Assembly: GCF_000226115.1 (NCBI RefSeq)
Contig: NC_016460.1
Span: 4,216,001-4,280,000 of the forward strand
Source of the DNA: Thermothielavioides terrestris NRRL 8126
Lineage: Eukaryota > Ascomycota > Sordariomycetes > Sordariales > Chaetomiaceae
Length of the DNA: 64,000 nucleotides
Direction: 5' to 3'
Below, in pieces: positions 10,680 through 21,067 of this stretch. The notes beneath the pieces were generated by a model. That model saw only the letters and a program-made list of their open reading frames with translations. It had not been told where the DNA came from and did not search any database. Made by a program: the position numbers and the translations under genes. The first letter of the stretch is position 1. Every line of letters begins with the position of its first letter.

Positions 10680-11272
10680 AAAGGGAGTTGGCGAACTGAT
10701 ATTGCAGTTCAGGCGTTGGTTAAATTCTGTTCCTGAGTAACAATCTGAGGTCAAATTGCGCGCTGAGAAGATGTTTTTTATTGTTCCCAGCTCATGTTGA
10801 GACCAACTTGACTTGGCTGCAGTAACTAGTCGCTGCATAAGACATGGTCTCTTCCCTTCTGCATCGTGTGTGGCTTAGTCACAGCGCAGACAAACAAAGC
10901 CAAACTTAGATTTTCAAATGTAGCTGCGCGTTTCCTAACCAATCCTCTCTCTGCGTTGGCTCAGCTTCTCACATGCCACCTAGAAGTTCCTCGCCGGCCA
11001 GCCTCATTGAAGCATTTCCTGATTTTTCCACCTCCAAGAGGGCTTAGGTATGGTAAATTGTCTCAGTTGTTACACCGAGATGAGAATCCTCGAATACTCG
11101 GGCACGGGGAGCCCGGACAGTCCGGCTACTCGTTCGCAAGGCTCGGATTCTGGCATAAGTATCATGTCCTCGGTCAAGAAAAGAAGGCTGCTTTTTTGGA
11201 CGAGCCCTCGAGCACTCTGTCGTGTTTAGCCACCAGGTTACCCTGACCTTACAAGCTACTGCTGCAAATGCC
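10680..11272. other. intergenic
   Basis: Tandem genes flank it on the plus strand. I see no conserved frame and no convincing TATA box. Confidence 0.4.
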
Positions 11273-13310
11273 ATGGCGCTTCTCCGATCTATATTCTTAC
11301 GCGTGACCTTGGCACTTGCTTTTGGTGTTGCAAATGGCACATCTCAGGGCATCGCAACGGAGGTTTGCCAGAAGATAGCCGAAGTTGTGTCCTCGGCAAG
11401 CGAGGTGGTCTACCCGAGTAAGCTCCTCAATACGCGTTCCGCCTTTCTCCTCTATTATGCCTCCTAACTTAGCTCAATAACTCGATCTCCAGCCCAGTCG
11501 GCACGCTTCAGCAGCGACATTGAGCACTGGTTCCGATCTTCAACTGAAAGCCCTGCCTGCGTGGTTGAGGTGGGCTCCCCCCAGGACGTCTCGCTGGTTC
11601 TCCAGATTGTTGGGGCATCGCGGACGCCTTTTGCTGTCTATTCCGGGGGGCACTCGTGCAACGTCGGGTTCTCCAGCACTCAAGGTGTCCACATCTCCCT
11701 GGTGCGGTTCAACCAGGTGCAACTGTCCGATGATGGGACGCTTGTTACTATCGGTTTCGGTCTGGTAAGCGATGAGACGGCCTGTTGAGGGGGCCCGTGT
11801 GCCTGACCGTCTGACAGCATTGGACCGATGTCTACCAAGCATTGGCGAACTCGGGAGTCAATGTTGTCGGTGGAAGGGCTCCAGGGCCCGGCGTGGGCGG
11901 CTTCTCCCTGGGTGGGGGATATTCCTGGTAGGCTACTTCTCGGAATATCCGACTCGGGAAGCTGAAAGCAAACCCGACGTATGCTAATTGAGGATTAGGA
12001 AAACAAATCAACCTGGTCCGTCACTCTCTGAATCTGGAATCAAATTCACTGCATTCAAGCGGCTAATCCTTTGCTTTGTCGTTTGCCAGGCTTGACATGC
12101 GATACCGTCAAGACTTTCCATGTAGTGCTCCCGGTAGGTGATCTCAACGCCTTGGATACAGCCCAATGGCATGTGAAACTTACCTCTGCGCAAACTACGA
12201 CTAGAATGGAACCATCACAGAAGCCTCACAGGATCACAACCAAGACCTTTTCTTCGCTCTCAAAGGGGGCCTGAACCGTTTTTGCATCGTGACCTCTGCC
12301 GAGTTCTATACTCATCCGCAACCTCCTCTAGTTTGGGTAAACCCAGTCGCCCAATTCTGTCGCCAAATCGTTTGAATCAGACATTGATCATGCTGCCCAG
12401 GGTGGCCTCCGCTTGTATCCACCTACCAGCGTCCCCGCAGTCTTGAACGCTACCGTGCGCTTTCGGGAGACTGACGAACCCAAAGCTCAGCTCATCACGA
12501 CGCTGAATGGTAATGCGCTCGGCGCCGGTGCTATGGGACTGTTCTTCTATGACGGCCCAGAGAAGCCGGCCATCTTCGACCTCTTCGACGGCCTCGCCAC
12601 GATTCTCGACAACACGGGACAAAAGTCTTTCCCAGACCTTGTCGCCAGTTTCCCGTCCTACCTGGTAGCGAATGTTAGGGGCACATTCGCTACTTTCTCG
12701 ACTTCGGGAGTCGCTGCCAGATTCCTTGACGCCGTTAGGGCCGAGGCAGAGGTTCGTTTGTCTCTCAATCGATACCAGCGCCTCGGATGAAAGAGGATGA
12801 CATGCTGAGCGTAATTCCATCTTCCACGTCCAGGCCATTGGCCAGGTTTCAGCACTACATAATGGTACGACGGTCAGCTACGACATTGAGCCGTTCACGC
12901 AGTACGGCCAGCACGCCACGGACAGCGCGTACCCGCACGGTGATTCCCTCCTTCCGGTAAGACACACCGAGCCGTTGCTGCCTGGGCGTCCCTCCAGCGT
13001 TCCAGCGTTACTATTGCAGCTAACGCCAACGCCATTAACCTCGCAGCTTGACCTCTACTTCTCGTGGGCCGACGCGGCGGAGGACGACTGATGGTACGCT
13101 CGGATACAGCAGTCTCTCGCGACGTTGAAGCAGGTGGCCAAGGACGAGGGCATCTACCAGGACTCTTTTGTGGCGTATCCGAACTACGCGACCGCGGATA
13201 CCACCGCGGAGGCGCTGTACGGTGCAGCGAATGTTAGACGGCTGAGGGCCATTCGGGACCGGATTGATCCGGATAGGGTCATGGACCTGGCCGGGGGATT
13301 CAGTCTCTGA
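11273..13310 (+). pseudogene. FAD-linked (berberine-bridge-type) oxidase with in-frame stop
   Basis: Nine exons can be joined by frame and homology: 11273-11417, 11493-11764, 11818-11927, 11999-12015, 12090-12133, 12205-12336, 12401-12751, 12834-12956, 13047-13310. They give 485 residues. A signal peptide (MALLRSIFLRVTLALAFGVANG) precedes the FAD_binding_4 domain with VYSGGHS, GGRAPGPGVGGFSLGGGYSW and CDTVKTFHVVLP. The C-terminal BBE segment is AYPNYATADT ... RIDPDRVMDLAGGF. In the last exon EDD is followed by TGA (13089-13091, codon 413) and then WYARIQQSLATLKQ in the same frame. Truncation there removes the BBE segment that closes the substrate pocket. CGA-to-TGA would explain it. Exon 4 is only 17 nt. 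Such oxidases usually serve secondary metabolism or sugar oxidation. Confidence 0.75.
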
Positions 13311-13990
13311 AGGGGCATACTACTGCTCTTGAAGCTGGTGAGCATGAAGGATTCAAAAGAGATGTAATATGACGGTGACTTCTGTTCTCCGGTGTGGCTA
13401 CGCGGTAGTGGGGGTGTAGGGGGCTTAACATGCGGATATGCACTGCACATATGCCAGCGTGGAGATTACTGTCTAGTACCCTTCGCCGCAGGTTGATAGT
13501 TATTCTCTAGTGTTGGCAGTGCCACGTCTGTTAGCTACCAATCTGAGGCAGTGACGCAGGCTATGCATAGCTCTAATCCGGTTACTAGAAGACACCGGTC
13601 CATTGGACAAAGCAACTGGCTGATGTGTCCCCCTTTGTTCAGAGTCGTCAGAGACATACAAAGCCGCCAATTCCTTTCCTGTCTAACTAACCAAAACTCT
13701 TAGAGGCTAAGTAGTGTGCTGTTATGCTTCGCAGGTCTCTTGGAAGCAACAAGCAGCTACATAGCAGAACAGTTTAACCGCGACCCCTTTTTCATCCCTC
13801 GGCTCCCGCGTCAGCCACCAAAGCACGCCGAACCACCCCCTTACACTACGCAAAGGCAAATACTACCTTGAAGGAATAGACTTCTGCTGGCAAGGAGCCT
13901 TGATGTTCCGTCTCCAAAGAAGTTCCATGTATATACAGGCGGATCGTTTGAACATGCAGCTGTATGTACAAGCTCCGTGACTTCTATGTA
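13311..13990. other. intergenic, convergent 3' ends
   Basis: Between the oxidase pseudogene and the protease gene. No coding signal or repeat noticed. Confidence 0.4.
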
Positions 13991-16071
13991 TCAGCCCCCA
14001 CTGACAGGCTCCGTCGTTGTCCAACTCGAATCATCCAGCGCCGGCAGCTTTTGGACCACGGCCCAGCTGCCATCCCACTCCCAGTACGAAACCCCCCCAT
14101 CCGTCCCTTCAGTAATCATGTGCATTTTCTGGTTGAAGCTGCCCTGCACCAGCGCCCAGACATGCTTCACCCCGGTTCCCGTTGTCTCAGCCAGCCGCCA
14201 CTTCCCCTGCGCCCCTTCCACCGGCGGCGCGAGGCTGATATCGTCGTTCGCCCTCTGCCAGTGCTGCACGCTCCCGTTGACCGCAACCACCAGCTGGAAC
14301 CCGCCGACGCTGGTCTCGTTCGCCGTGCCGAAGTAGTCCTGGATCATGACGGGCGGCGTGTCCAGCGGGACGCCGCTGCCGAAGACCTCGCCGGCGGACC
14401 ACTCTGCCGTGTCCTGGCCGCTCCGCCAGAAAAGCTGCAGCTGGCCGTCGCTGCGGACCGCTACGGTGTAGAGATTGCCCCGCGACGTGCCCTGGGCGTT
14501 GTAGAGGTCCAGGTCCACGTTGGATTGGACCAAGGCGGGGCCGCTCTGGGCGATGTTGCTGGCTATGGGGTAGTTGGACAGCGTCCAGACGGTGCTGTTG
14601 GGGCGTTGTTGCCACTTGGACGGTCAGTGTTGTCTGATCCGAGGGTGAACATAGAAAAAGGGCGACTTACTTCGTTCAGAGTTCCATCAGCATGCTTGAC
14701 AACCATGATGAGTTGCGAGCCGTCCCCCTGAGTTAAGCCGGGGAAGCCATCAATTGCCTTGCCGTCGATGGTCGAGATCTGGGACCAATTCATCCCAGAC
14801 TGGCTGTACGCCCACAGCTGCACGGTTTGATCCTTATTGACGGCGACAGCGTGGAAGTCCCGGTTGTACGAGGTTCCGATGATGGCGGGCTGTCCGAGGA
14901 GGCCGTTGCTCTGGATCGTCGAGACCTTACTCCACTTCGCCGAAGTGCCGTCCCTGGAGATGTGAGTGAACCCCGTAGCATTCGGGTTTCCGACAAGGAG
15001 CTCAAAATTGCGATGCGTGTCGCCGTTTCCGGACTGCAGCATGCTTCCGCTCTGGTGCCGCCTCCGCGTCCAGGGATCGGGGTTGACATTAGTGAGGCCA
15101 TACTTGGTCCACTCGTCGATGTTGGCGTTACCGTACCTGCGTAGTTAGGTACCTTAGCGTTAGAGCTCTCGAGTATGGAAGGTATGGAGAGACCGAGGTG
15201 ATGGAACTACTCACGCGAAGTGAACGAACCCATTCTCCCCCCACGACTTCCCCCATGAGTTCTTCATTATCCACGCCTGCTTTTCGTCGTCATAGCCGAC
15301 AATCAGGGCAAGATGATTGCCGGTCGTCTGCGACACCCCGTCCCACTTATACACATCACTTTGAGCCGTCGGTTTCCATGAGTCGAAGTCAGAATACAGG
15401 ATGAACGTCGCCACCAACGGGCCGTACTGATCCAACCACTTTTTCTGGTCGTCAACCGCACCAAGGGCCTGGTAAAAAGGTATGCGCGTCGCCCGCCCGG
15501 ACCTGTCGCTGCAATGCTCGTAAGGATGCTCCGTCGCCTGGTACGGATCGCACGGCCAATCGGCTATGCCCGGTGGCGTGGAGTTGGAGCTGATGAACTC
15601 GGCGCCCTGGCCGGCGACCCAGGCGAGCGTGTCCTCGGCATTGCCGACGCTCTCGCATGCCGCGCCCACGCCGTCGTGCACGTCGGCCTCGCTGCGCTTG
15701 CTCCACACGCCGTGCTCGACGCGCACCATCGACTCGATGAGCGCGGTGACAGCGAAAGCCCAACAGCTGTCGCACACGCCTTGGTCTTGCGGCGTCGTGA
15801 TGTAGTTGAGGCCGGAGCGGTTTCGCCAGTCGACGACGGTGGGTGGAGTGGAGGATGTGGCCGCTTTGATGGCGGAAAAGGTCTTGCCGGGAGAGCCTTG
15901 TGATGATGGCGGTGAGTAGATGGGCGCATGCACTGACGACCAGTCAATAGGTCCGATGGAGGATGCCGGCACTGGATCCGGCCACGGCACCCGGCGCGGC
16001 CGCAGAAGGGGGTTGGCCGCCGCGCCGGCTGCAAGGACAAATGCCAGCCATGTCGCCGTAGAGGACCGCAT
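13991..16071 (-). CDS. secreted papain-family protease fused to lectin-like beta-propeller
   Basis: Exons 16071-15215, 15136-14671 and 14614-13991 encode 648 residues. Residues 1-19 are a signal peptide, followed by a short pro-region. The C1A peptidase domain has QGVCDSCWAF with catalytic Cys103, His252 in GNHLALIVGYDD and Asn270 in MKNSWGKSWG; the fold ends at FAYGNANIDEW, formed across intron 1. The remaining 350 residues are six or so repeats of the form F-x-L-V-V/hydrophobic ... W (for example HRNFELLVGNP, DFHAVAVNKDQTVQLWAYS, GFQLVVAVNGSVQHWQR, VSYWEWDGSW). These resemble blades of PLL-type fucose-binding lectins. All catalytic residues are present. Splices were chosen because they restore both domains. 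It probably acts outside the cell on glycosylated targets; this is inference. Confidence 0.8.
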
Positions 16072-16825
16072 CCTGCCCAGGCCGCCACACAAGAAGGGAT
16101 AACCGTGAGGCAGTATCTTCGCCGAGTCCGACGTTCAGACAACATGCTGAGAGCCAAGACCCCAAATTAATAACTAAACCCGTTGAACACAAACTGACCG
16201 CCTGCCGTGCGGCCCGGGACGAGCGCGGCCGATCCGGACTTTCGTCAACCGCTTTACTCGTCATCCCCCCACAATCGGCCCCTGGCGGACATGCGCGAGA
16301 TGGGCTCACAATATCTCCGCCTGCTATGCTTTCAAGTGTGTCCCGCTCCGAGCTGCCAAACGCGGCATTTCACAATGGCGATCATCTACGTGGAATCCCT
16401 GAAGCCGGGTCCAACCGATCGTCCGCGTCTTCCCACCAATTGTTGAGCTCTTTCCCCGCTGAGCGTCCCTGCTCATCCGCCCGCTGATCTCCCGAAGAGC
16501 CGTCTGAGACTGATGGGACCCACCTGCATACTAGGACAATACCAAGGTTTTATATCTGGCCTTTAGCCGCCGCCCTCTCGTTCCGGGTTACCTCCGCCAC
16601 GTGTGGCAGCGTTTCTTTATGCACAGGAGTCAAGCCTCGGACAACGGGAAAGGGATGCGGGATAACCAAGTTGAAGGCTCACACAACTTGGATGATGTCC
16701 CGAAGCCTCGTTCTCCTTCGCATCGTTGCAAAATGGTTTGTCCTGAGCACAACGCTGTCTCCTCGGGACTCGAAAACGTCGGATCATAGATATCCGGCTA
16801 CTATACAGCTACAGTCTACTGCAGG
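16072..16825. other. 5' region of the protease gene
   Basis: No gene seen. A TATAAAA on the minus strand (about 16546-16553) is roughly 480 bp from the protease ATG, so it would imply a long leader. Confidence 0.35.
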
Positions 16826-17060
16826 CTACGGCAAAGCTAAAAAGACACTCTTGAACTTCTCATACGTCTGCGCTTCCCTGCCAGGTCACCGGATCCCAGC
16901 CCTCGACCGCACTGAATCCCTGTGTGCCACAGCCCGGGTTTCTCCCCTCCACGACGTCGGTGAACACCTCGGGATGGGCAGACAGCACCGGGTTGATGAA
17001 CCCAACCGGGCGCTTGCCGATCTTCAGCCGCTCGCCCGCTTTGTGTTGCACCCCGGGCCG
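16826..17060 (-). pseudogene. 3' relic of a sedolisin (S53 tripeptidyl-peptidase)
   Basis: Minus-strand translation gives GERLKIGKRPVGFINPVL, then HPEVFTDVVEGRNPGCGTQGF and AVEGWDPVT, the calcium-site end of S53 sedolisins. After DPVT the frame breaks: about 20 bases later the expected ending YEKFKSVFLALP appears in another frame, with its stop at 16828-16826. A one-base insertion between 16860 and 16882 explains this. Upstream of GERLK I find no SGTS active-site Ser or other sedolisin sequence in any frame; instead a different short open stretch (SYQAGAVWGFYAHHGPGC, about 17060-17120) abuts it. So this is a truncated, frameshifted remnant. It may have joined unrelated sequence. Confidence 0.65.
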
Positions 17061-17944
17061 TGGTGCGCGTAAAACCCCCACACGGCGCCGGCCTGGTACG
17101 ACGGCAACGCGGGGAGGTTGGTAAGGCTGCTGCCCGAGGGGCACGCGTCCGCCGCCACCTCGCGCGTGAAAGTACCCCTAGATCTGTTACGAGAGGAAAT
17201 AACGGGTTGGTATTCATTGCCAGGAGTAATTGCGACGTGCAGGAAAGCTCCGGTTTCTTACTCGAATCCTCCGATTTGTTCCTTACTCGACTCCCGTCTT
17301 TCGGATGGCTGTGGAACATCTCACCGCGGAGCCCTAGATTCCCAACGCTCACAAAGACGGCGAGAGCCTACGCTGGTGCGCCGTGGATTTTGCCATCCGC
17401 ACCCAGTTCACCGGGATACGCGGTGTCCTGAGAGGCGACACAAACGAGATTGAGAAAGCATACCTTTCCTGAGGGAACATTGTAGGGTGCTCACTCAGCG
17501 GAGGCTTGAAACGGTCACAAAGTCTCGTGGAGCTCGAACTTGGATGCCAAGCGGTTGAGTCACTCCCCAAGGCCACATTGCGCACCGAATTCACGACTGC
17601 TTCAGGTGAAGTTTTCGCCGGGCCGGGAATATACGTTTCCCAATCTGCTGGAGGGATAAACCTTGAATTACTGAGCGTCTGAGCTAGCAGATGAAGACAT
17701 GTGTGCCAACTGCCCCTGAGTCACTCGTGAACAGCGACTGAGTGGACAACGCCCCACCACGGCTTGCGAGTGAGTCATTCTTCTTCGTTGTCCCAACGCA
17801 ATTGATAATCCGGAGTCTGCAGGAATAAACTAGGAAAAGTTATGTTTCTGCACTTGTTTCCACTTCCCTATTCCAAGCGCCATCTTTGTTTTGCTCTTTG
17901 ACCTCAACGGACAATCACTCCCGGACTTCTGCCACAGCGCAGAC
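17061..17944. other. intergenic with unrecognised open stretch
   Basis: On the minus strand at about 17050-17160 a 45-codon open stretch (DACPSGSSLTNLPALPSYQAG ... ) is protein-like but unrecognised. The rest holds no clear gene. Confidence 0.3.
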
Positions 17945-18442
17945 ATGATCGAGATCAAGGTGCTGCAGCCAGACGACTGGCCGCTCTGGCGTGAGATACG
18001 GCTCCAGGCGCTCGCCGAGGCGCCGTACGCCTTCGGCGCGACACTGGCGGATTGGCAGGGCGACGGCGATCGGGAGGAGCGGTGGCGGGCCCGGCTGTCC
18101 ATCCCCGGCTCGCTCAACATCATCGCCTATCTCGGCGGCAGTCCCGTTGGCATGGCGAGCGGCGTACCGGCCGAGGACGACCCCGAGAGCAGCGAGCTGA
18201 AGTCGCCGTGGGTGAGCCCCGAGGCGCGCGGGAAGGGCGTGGGCGACCGCCTCCTGGACGAGATCGAGCGGTGGGCGGTTGGTCTCGGCATGCGGACATT
18301 GCGCCTGCTCGTGCGGCCGTCGAACGCTCCGGCCATTGCGCTCTACCGCCGGCATGGCCTGAAGGAGACTGGCGAGAGCGGCGACCCGACGCCTAACGGT
18401 ACCGGTCACGAAGTCGTTATGGCCAAGCAACTCGCGGTGTAA
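17945..18442 (+). CDS. GNAT N-acetyltransferase, bacterial-like
   Basis: A single intronless frame of 165 residues starts at ATG 17945 (MIEIKVLQPDDWPLWREIR). The acetyl-CoA loop is SPEARGKGVG at residues 91-100 (Q/R-x-x-G-x-G/A motif A), followed by a helix DRLLDEIERW and the motif B strand LRLLVRPSNAPAIALYRRHGL. The overall wording (DDWPLWREIRLQALAEAPYAFGATLADWQG) is that of small bacterial GNATs rather than the usual fungal ones. It would transfer acetyl from acetyl-CoA to a small amine or protein amine, with substrate unknown. It is single-exon among multi-exon neighbours and sits between a sedolisin relic and a damaged hydrolase, so acquisition from bacteria is plausible but untested. Confidence 0.8.
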   Translation: MIEIKVLQPDDWPLWREIRLQALAEAPYAFGATLADWQGDGDREERWRARLSIPGSLNIIAYLGGSPVGMASGVPAEDDPESSELKSPWVSPEARGKGVGDRLLDEIERWAVGLGMRTLRLLVRPSNAPAIALYRRHGLKETGESGDPTPNGTGHEVVMAKQLAV

Positions 18443-18886
18443 TGCCTTCACCAGGACGTTGCCGCTGCGCGAGAACGGCAGGCACACCTTGGCCCCCCCC
18501 CCCCCCCCCCACCACCCGGGCCAAATACAATACCGCCAAAGGCGCGGATCTCAAGGAGCAAGGATATATGGAAGTCGGTCGCGCCATCGCCGCTCCATTT
18601 CGTCCTGAACGTGGCTGTGGGCGGTCACTGGTGGGTACTCTGCCGAGTCCCACCGTCTTACCTCGCTGTCGACCGTTGGGGGAGGATGGGAGGAACGAAC
18701 TAATGGGGCAGGGGGACATCACATTCTTCGAGAAGACCAGGTTTGGCGACAAACAAAATTCGGTTTTTATACAGCACCGGGACGCTGGTAACAAGAAATA
18801 ATCATTAATCTCATGCTGACTGGGTGTTGGAGAGCCCCAGAGGCGCTATCGCATGTTATCCCACATTTTCGTTCCCCTTTCCTTGG
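18443..18886. other. intergenic with poly-C tract
   Basis: Convergent 3' ends flank it. It contains 18 consecutive C (18493-18510). No gene is recognised. Confidence 0.5.
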
Positions 18887-19933
18887 CTACAAGGCACCGC
18901 CCGCCCAGGCGTTGAACCACCTGACGGCCTGGTAGAAAGCGGCCTCCTTGCTAAACTTCTGTTCCGGAACCGAGTTGTTGGCTCGCACGCCGAATCCGTG
19001 CGAGGCGCCGCCGAACAGGCTGGTCTGGTACGGCTGAGCGGTGCCAAGCAGCAATGCCTCGATCTCGCTGCGTCTTGGGGGCAGCAGCGTCGTGTCGTTT
19101 TCTGCAATGAGGTGGTCGTGAGTTAGTAGTTCCGGGTCTCCGTGAGCGCACCGACAAAAACAGGAACAAGAGAAACTCACCGGCGAAAGCAACACTGATC
19201 GGTCGAGTGACGGCCTGCACCTCGGAGTCCTCCAGCAGAGCGGGGTGGGCGGCAAAACCAGCGTCGACGCCCTTGCCGGCGGCCAAGAAACGGAACGTGT
19301 AGCGGTCTCCGAAGCAGTAGCCAGTGACTGCAACCTTCGAGACACCCGTCGTCTTCATGTACTCGATTCCTTTGGCAATGATGGGATCTGTGTCCGCGGG
19401 GCTGTGGAGGAGGGTGAACTCCGTCTGGTTGAAGCCAGGTGTGTTGAAGTCCAGGGGAGCCGGCGTGCCGTTGAACATGTCTGGCGCAACAACGAGGAAG
19501 CCCGCTCGTGCGAACGAGTCGGCAAGGCTGTGTTGGCGGTAGTGGTGGTTGTTGCGGCGTGGTCAACCACTGCAATCTGCTAGAGGAACATGCGAGACTT
19601 ACAGCCTATTTTCGGCCTGCTGGATGCCGAAGACGTCCGTGAGGTACACGACGCCCACCGTAGGGTTCTCGCAGCTCGGCTTGGAGACGTACAGTGTCAC
19701 TGTGAGAGACCATCGGTTTCGTGTTTGTGAGGTTTGCCAGGGCAAGGGCAGGTTCGCGGTTCCCAAGGGACCTCCTCTTACCTCCGTCGTATTTCAATCA
19801 CTTCCGTTCCCACCGAGTCGCCGGTGTGAGCGATAATCTGTGGGTTGTCACCATAGGAGCATTGCTCGGCACAAGCGAGCGATCGCATCATCCCGGCGCC
19901 CCAGAGGAGCAGACTGGCGAGGGATCTCCGCAT
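18887..19933 (-). pseudogene. dienelactone hydrolase family protein, frameshifted in exon 1
   Basis: Exons 19933-19782, 19699-19603, 19527-19181 and 19101-18887. The N-terminus (MRRSLASLLLWGAGMMRSLACA) is hydrophobic and may be a signal. Family blocks follow: TLYVSKPSCENPTVGVVYLTDVFG, GFLVVAPDMF, the nucleophile GYCFGD (Cys where DLH enzymes have their catalytic Cys; the usual GG is GD) and SHGFGVR carrying the His. Exons 2-4 join perfectly. Exon 1 reads EVIEIRRR in the ATG frame, but the expected YDGV that leads into TLYVS lies one base out of frame near 19785-19795. One extra A in GAAATAC accounts for this. Uncorrected, the product would be wrong from residue 50. A sequencing error is possible. 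DLH-fold enzymes cleave lactones and related esters. Confidence 0.7.
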
Positions 19934-21067
19934 TCTGGATGTTAGTGGAGGTTGACAAATGTGTGGACAGAGATGGGAGAGTTTCTGGCGCTCAGGTACT
20001 TTGGGGAGAATTTTGAATCTACCGTCGCCATGGGGGGGGGGGGGGTAGCTATATATTGTTACCCTGGAACTTATGGCCCGTTTCCGTCAACGCTGGTTCT
20101 TTCCATGATTAACACTTGGCTTCTCTCTACAAACGAAGGTCTCTTCCAACATCGTAGCCTGGGCACCTGCATGGAAAGGCAGCATTTCCCATAAGAGGAT
20201 GTCCAGTCCCGCGGAAGGAATCTGCCGTGGGGTTAACAGGCAATACTAAGGCTTCATTGTCGCCTAACCCGCTCCGAGCCTAAATCTCTAGCGCGGCAGT
20301 TGCCACTTCGCCCGCATTTGTCACACACACAGAGTTCTGGGCACAGTTGTCCTCATGTCCGGCAGAAGTCCGGATGCCACTGATGTGGGCAGCAACACGG
20401 CTCGCCTAGGCAGATCTTCACAGAGACGAGGAAAGCATAAAGTCAGCCGATGGTTGAGGCGCCGACTCTACAGGAGAACAATACTAGCCGAGGGCCCGAG
20501 CTACGAGCATCCACAGCTGTGGCTCGAACAGGGCGGCGAGCCGATCACCTGGGAAGTGTTGTGCGTCTTTCTCAGTGTCGAGGTCGGCGAAGGACCAGAC
20601 AAGCAGCTGCCGGCAACTTGCGGAGACAGTCATCGGGTTTGCCCTGCCAGATAGGTGACGAGCACACACTCACTCACTCACACACAGGGCGGTGACCGCC
20701 CAATCCAGACTATAGACGAGGCAACTCCACACACGATAAAATGTGTCTCCTGCTTGGGTGATTAACTTTTCATAACTAACAACATCGGATCAGATCTCGG
20801 ACTTCACCTGCATGGCTGGGCATGCCGAAGCGGATCCGCTTGGCAAGCACCGCCCACTCCGTCTTGCAGGCCGCCCGAGTCCGAAGGCTCAGCCACAGGC
20901 AACAACACAACAAATGGCTGCCCAGCAGGAGCTTTCATTTTCGAATCAAGGAATCCCTTCTTCTGGGAAAGCCGGTGCTTTGTTGGATTTGATTACGTCC
21001 AAACTCCCTTGTGGGCAATAGCTAGGCACTCAACTTGCTTCGGAGTGTACCCTCCTATTTACTTGTC
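19934..21067. other. divergent intergenic region with poly-G tract
   Basis: Fourteen consecutive G at 20032-20045 are followed by CTATATATT (20048-20056), which on the minus strand is a TATA-like box about 115 bp from the hydrolase ATG. A short CTCA/CACA microsatellite is at about 20664-20688. Frames at 20355-20654 are open but unrecognised. Confidence 0.4.
20048..20056 (-). promoter_or_regulatory. TATA-like box of the dienelactone hydrolase gene
   Basis: AATATATAG on the minus strand, about 115 bp before the ATG at 19933, next to a homopolymer C run on the same strand. Confidence 0.35.
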
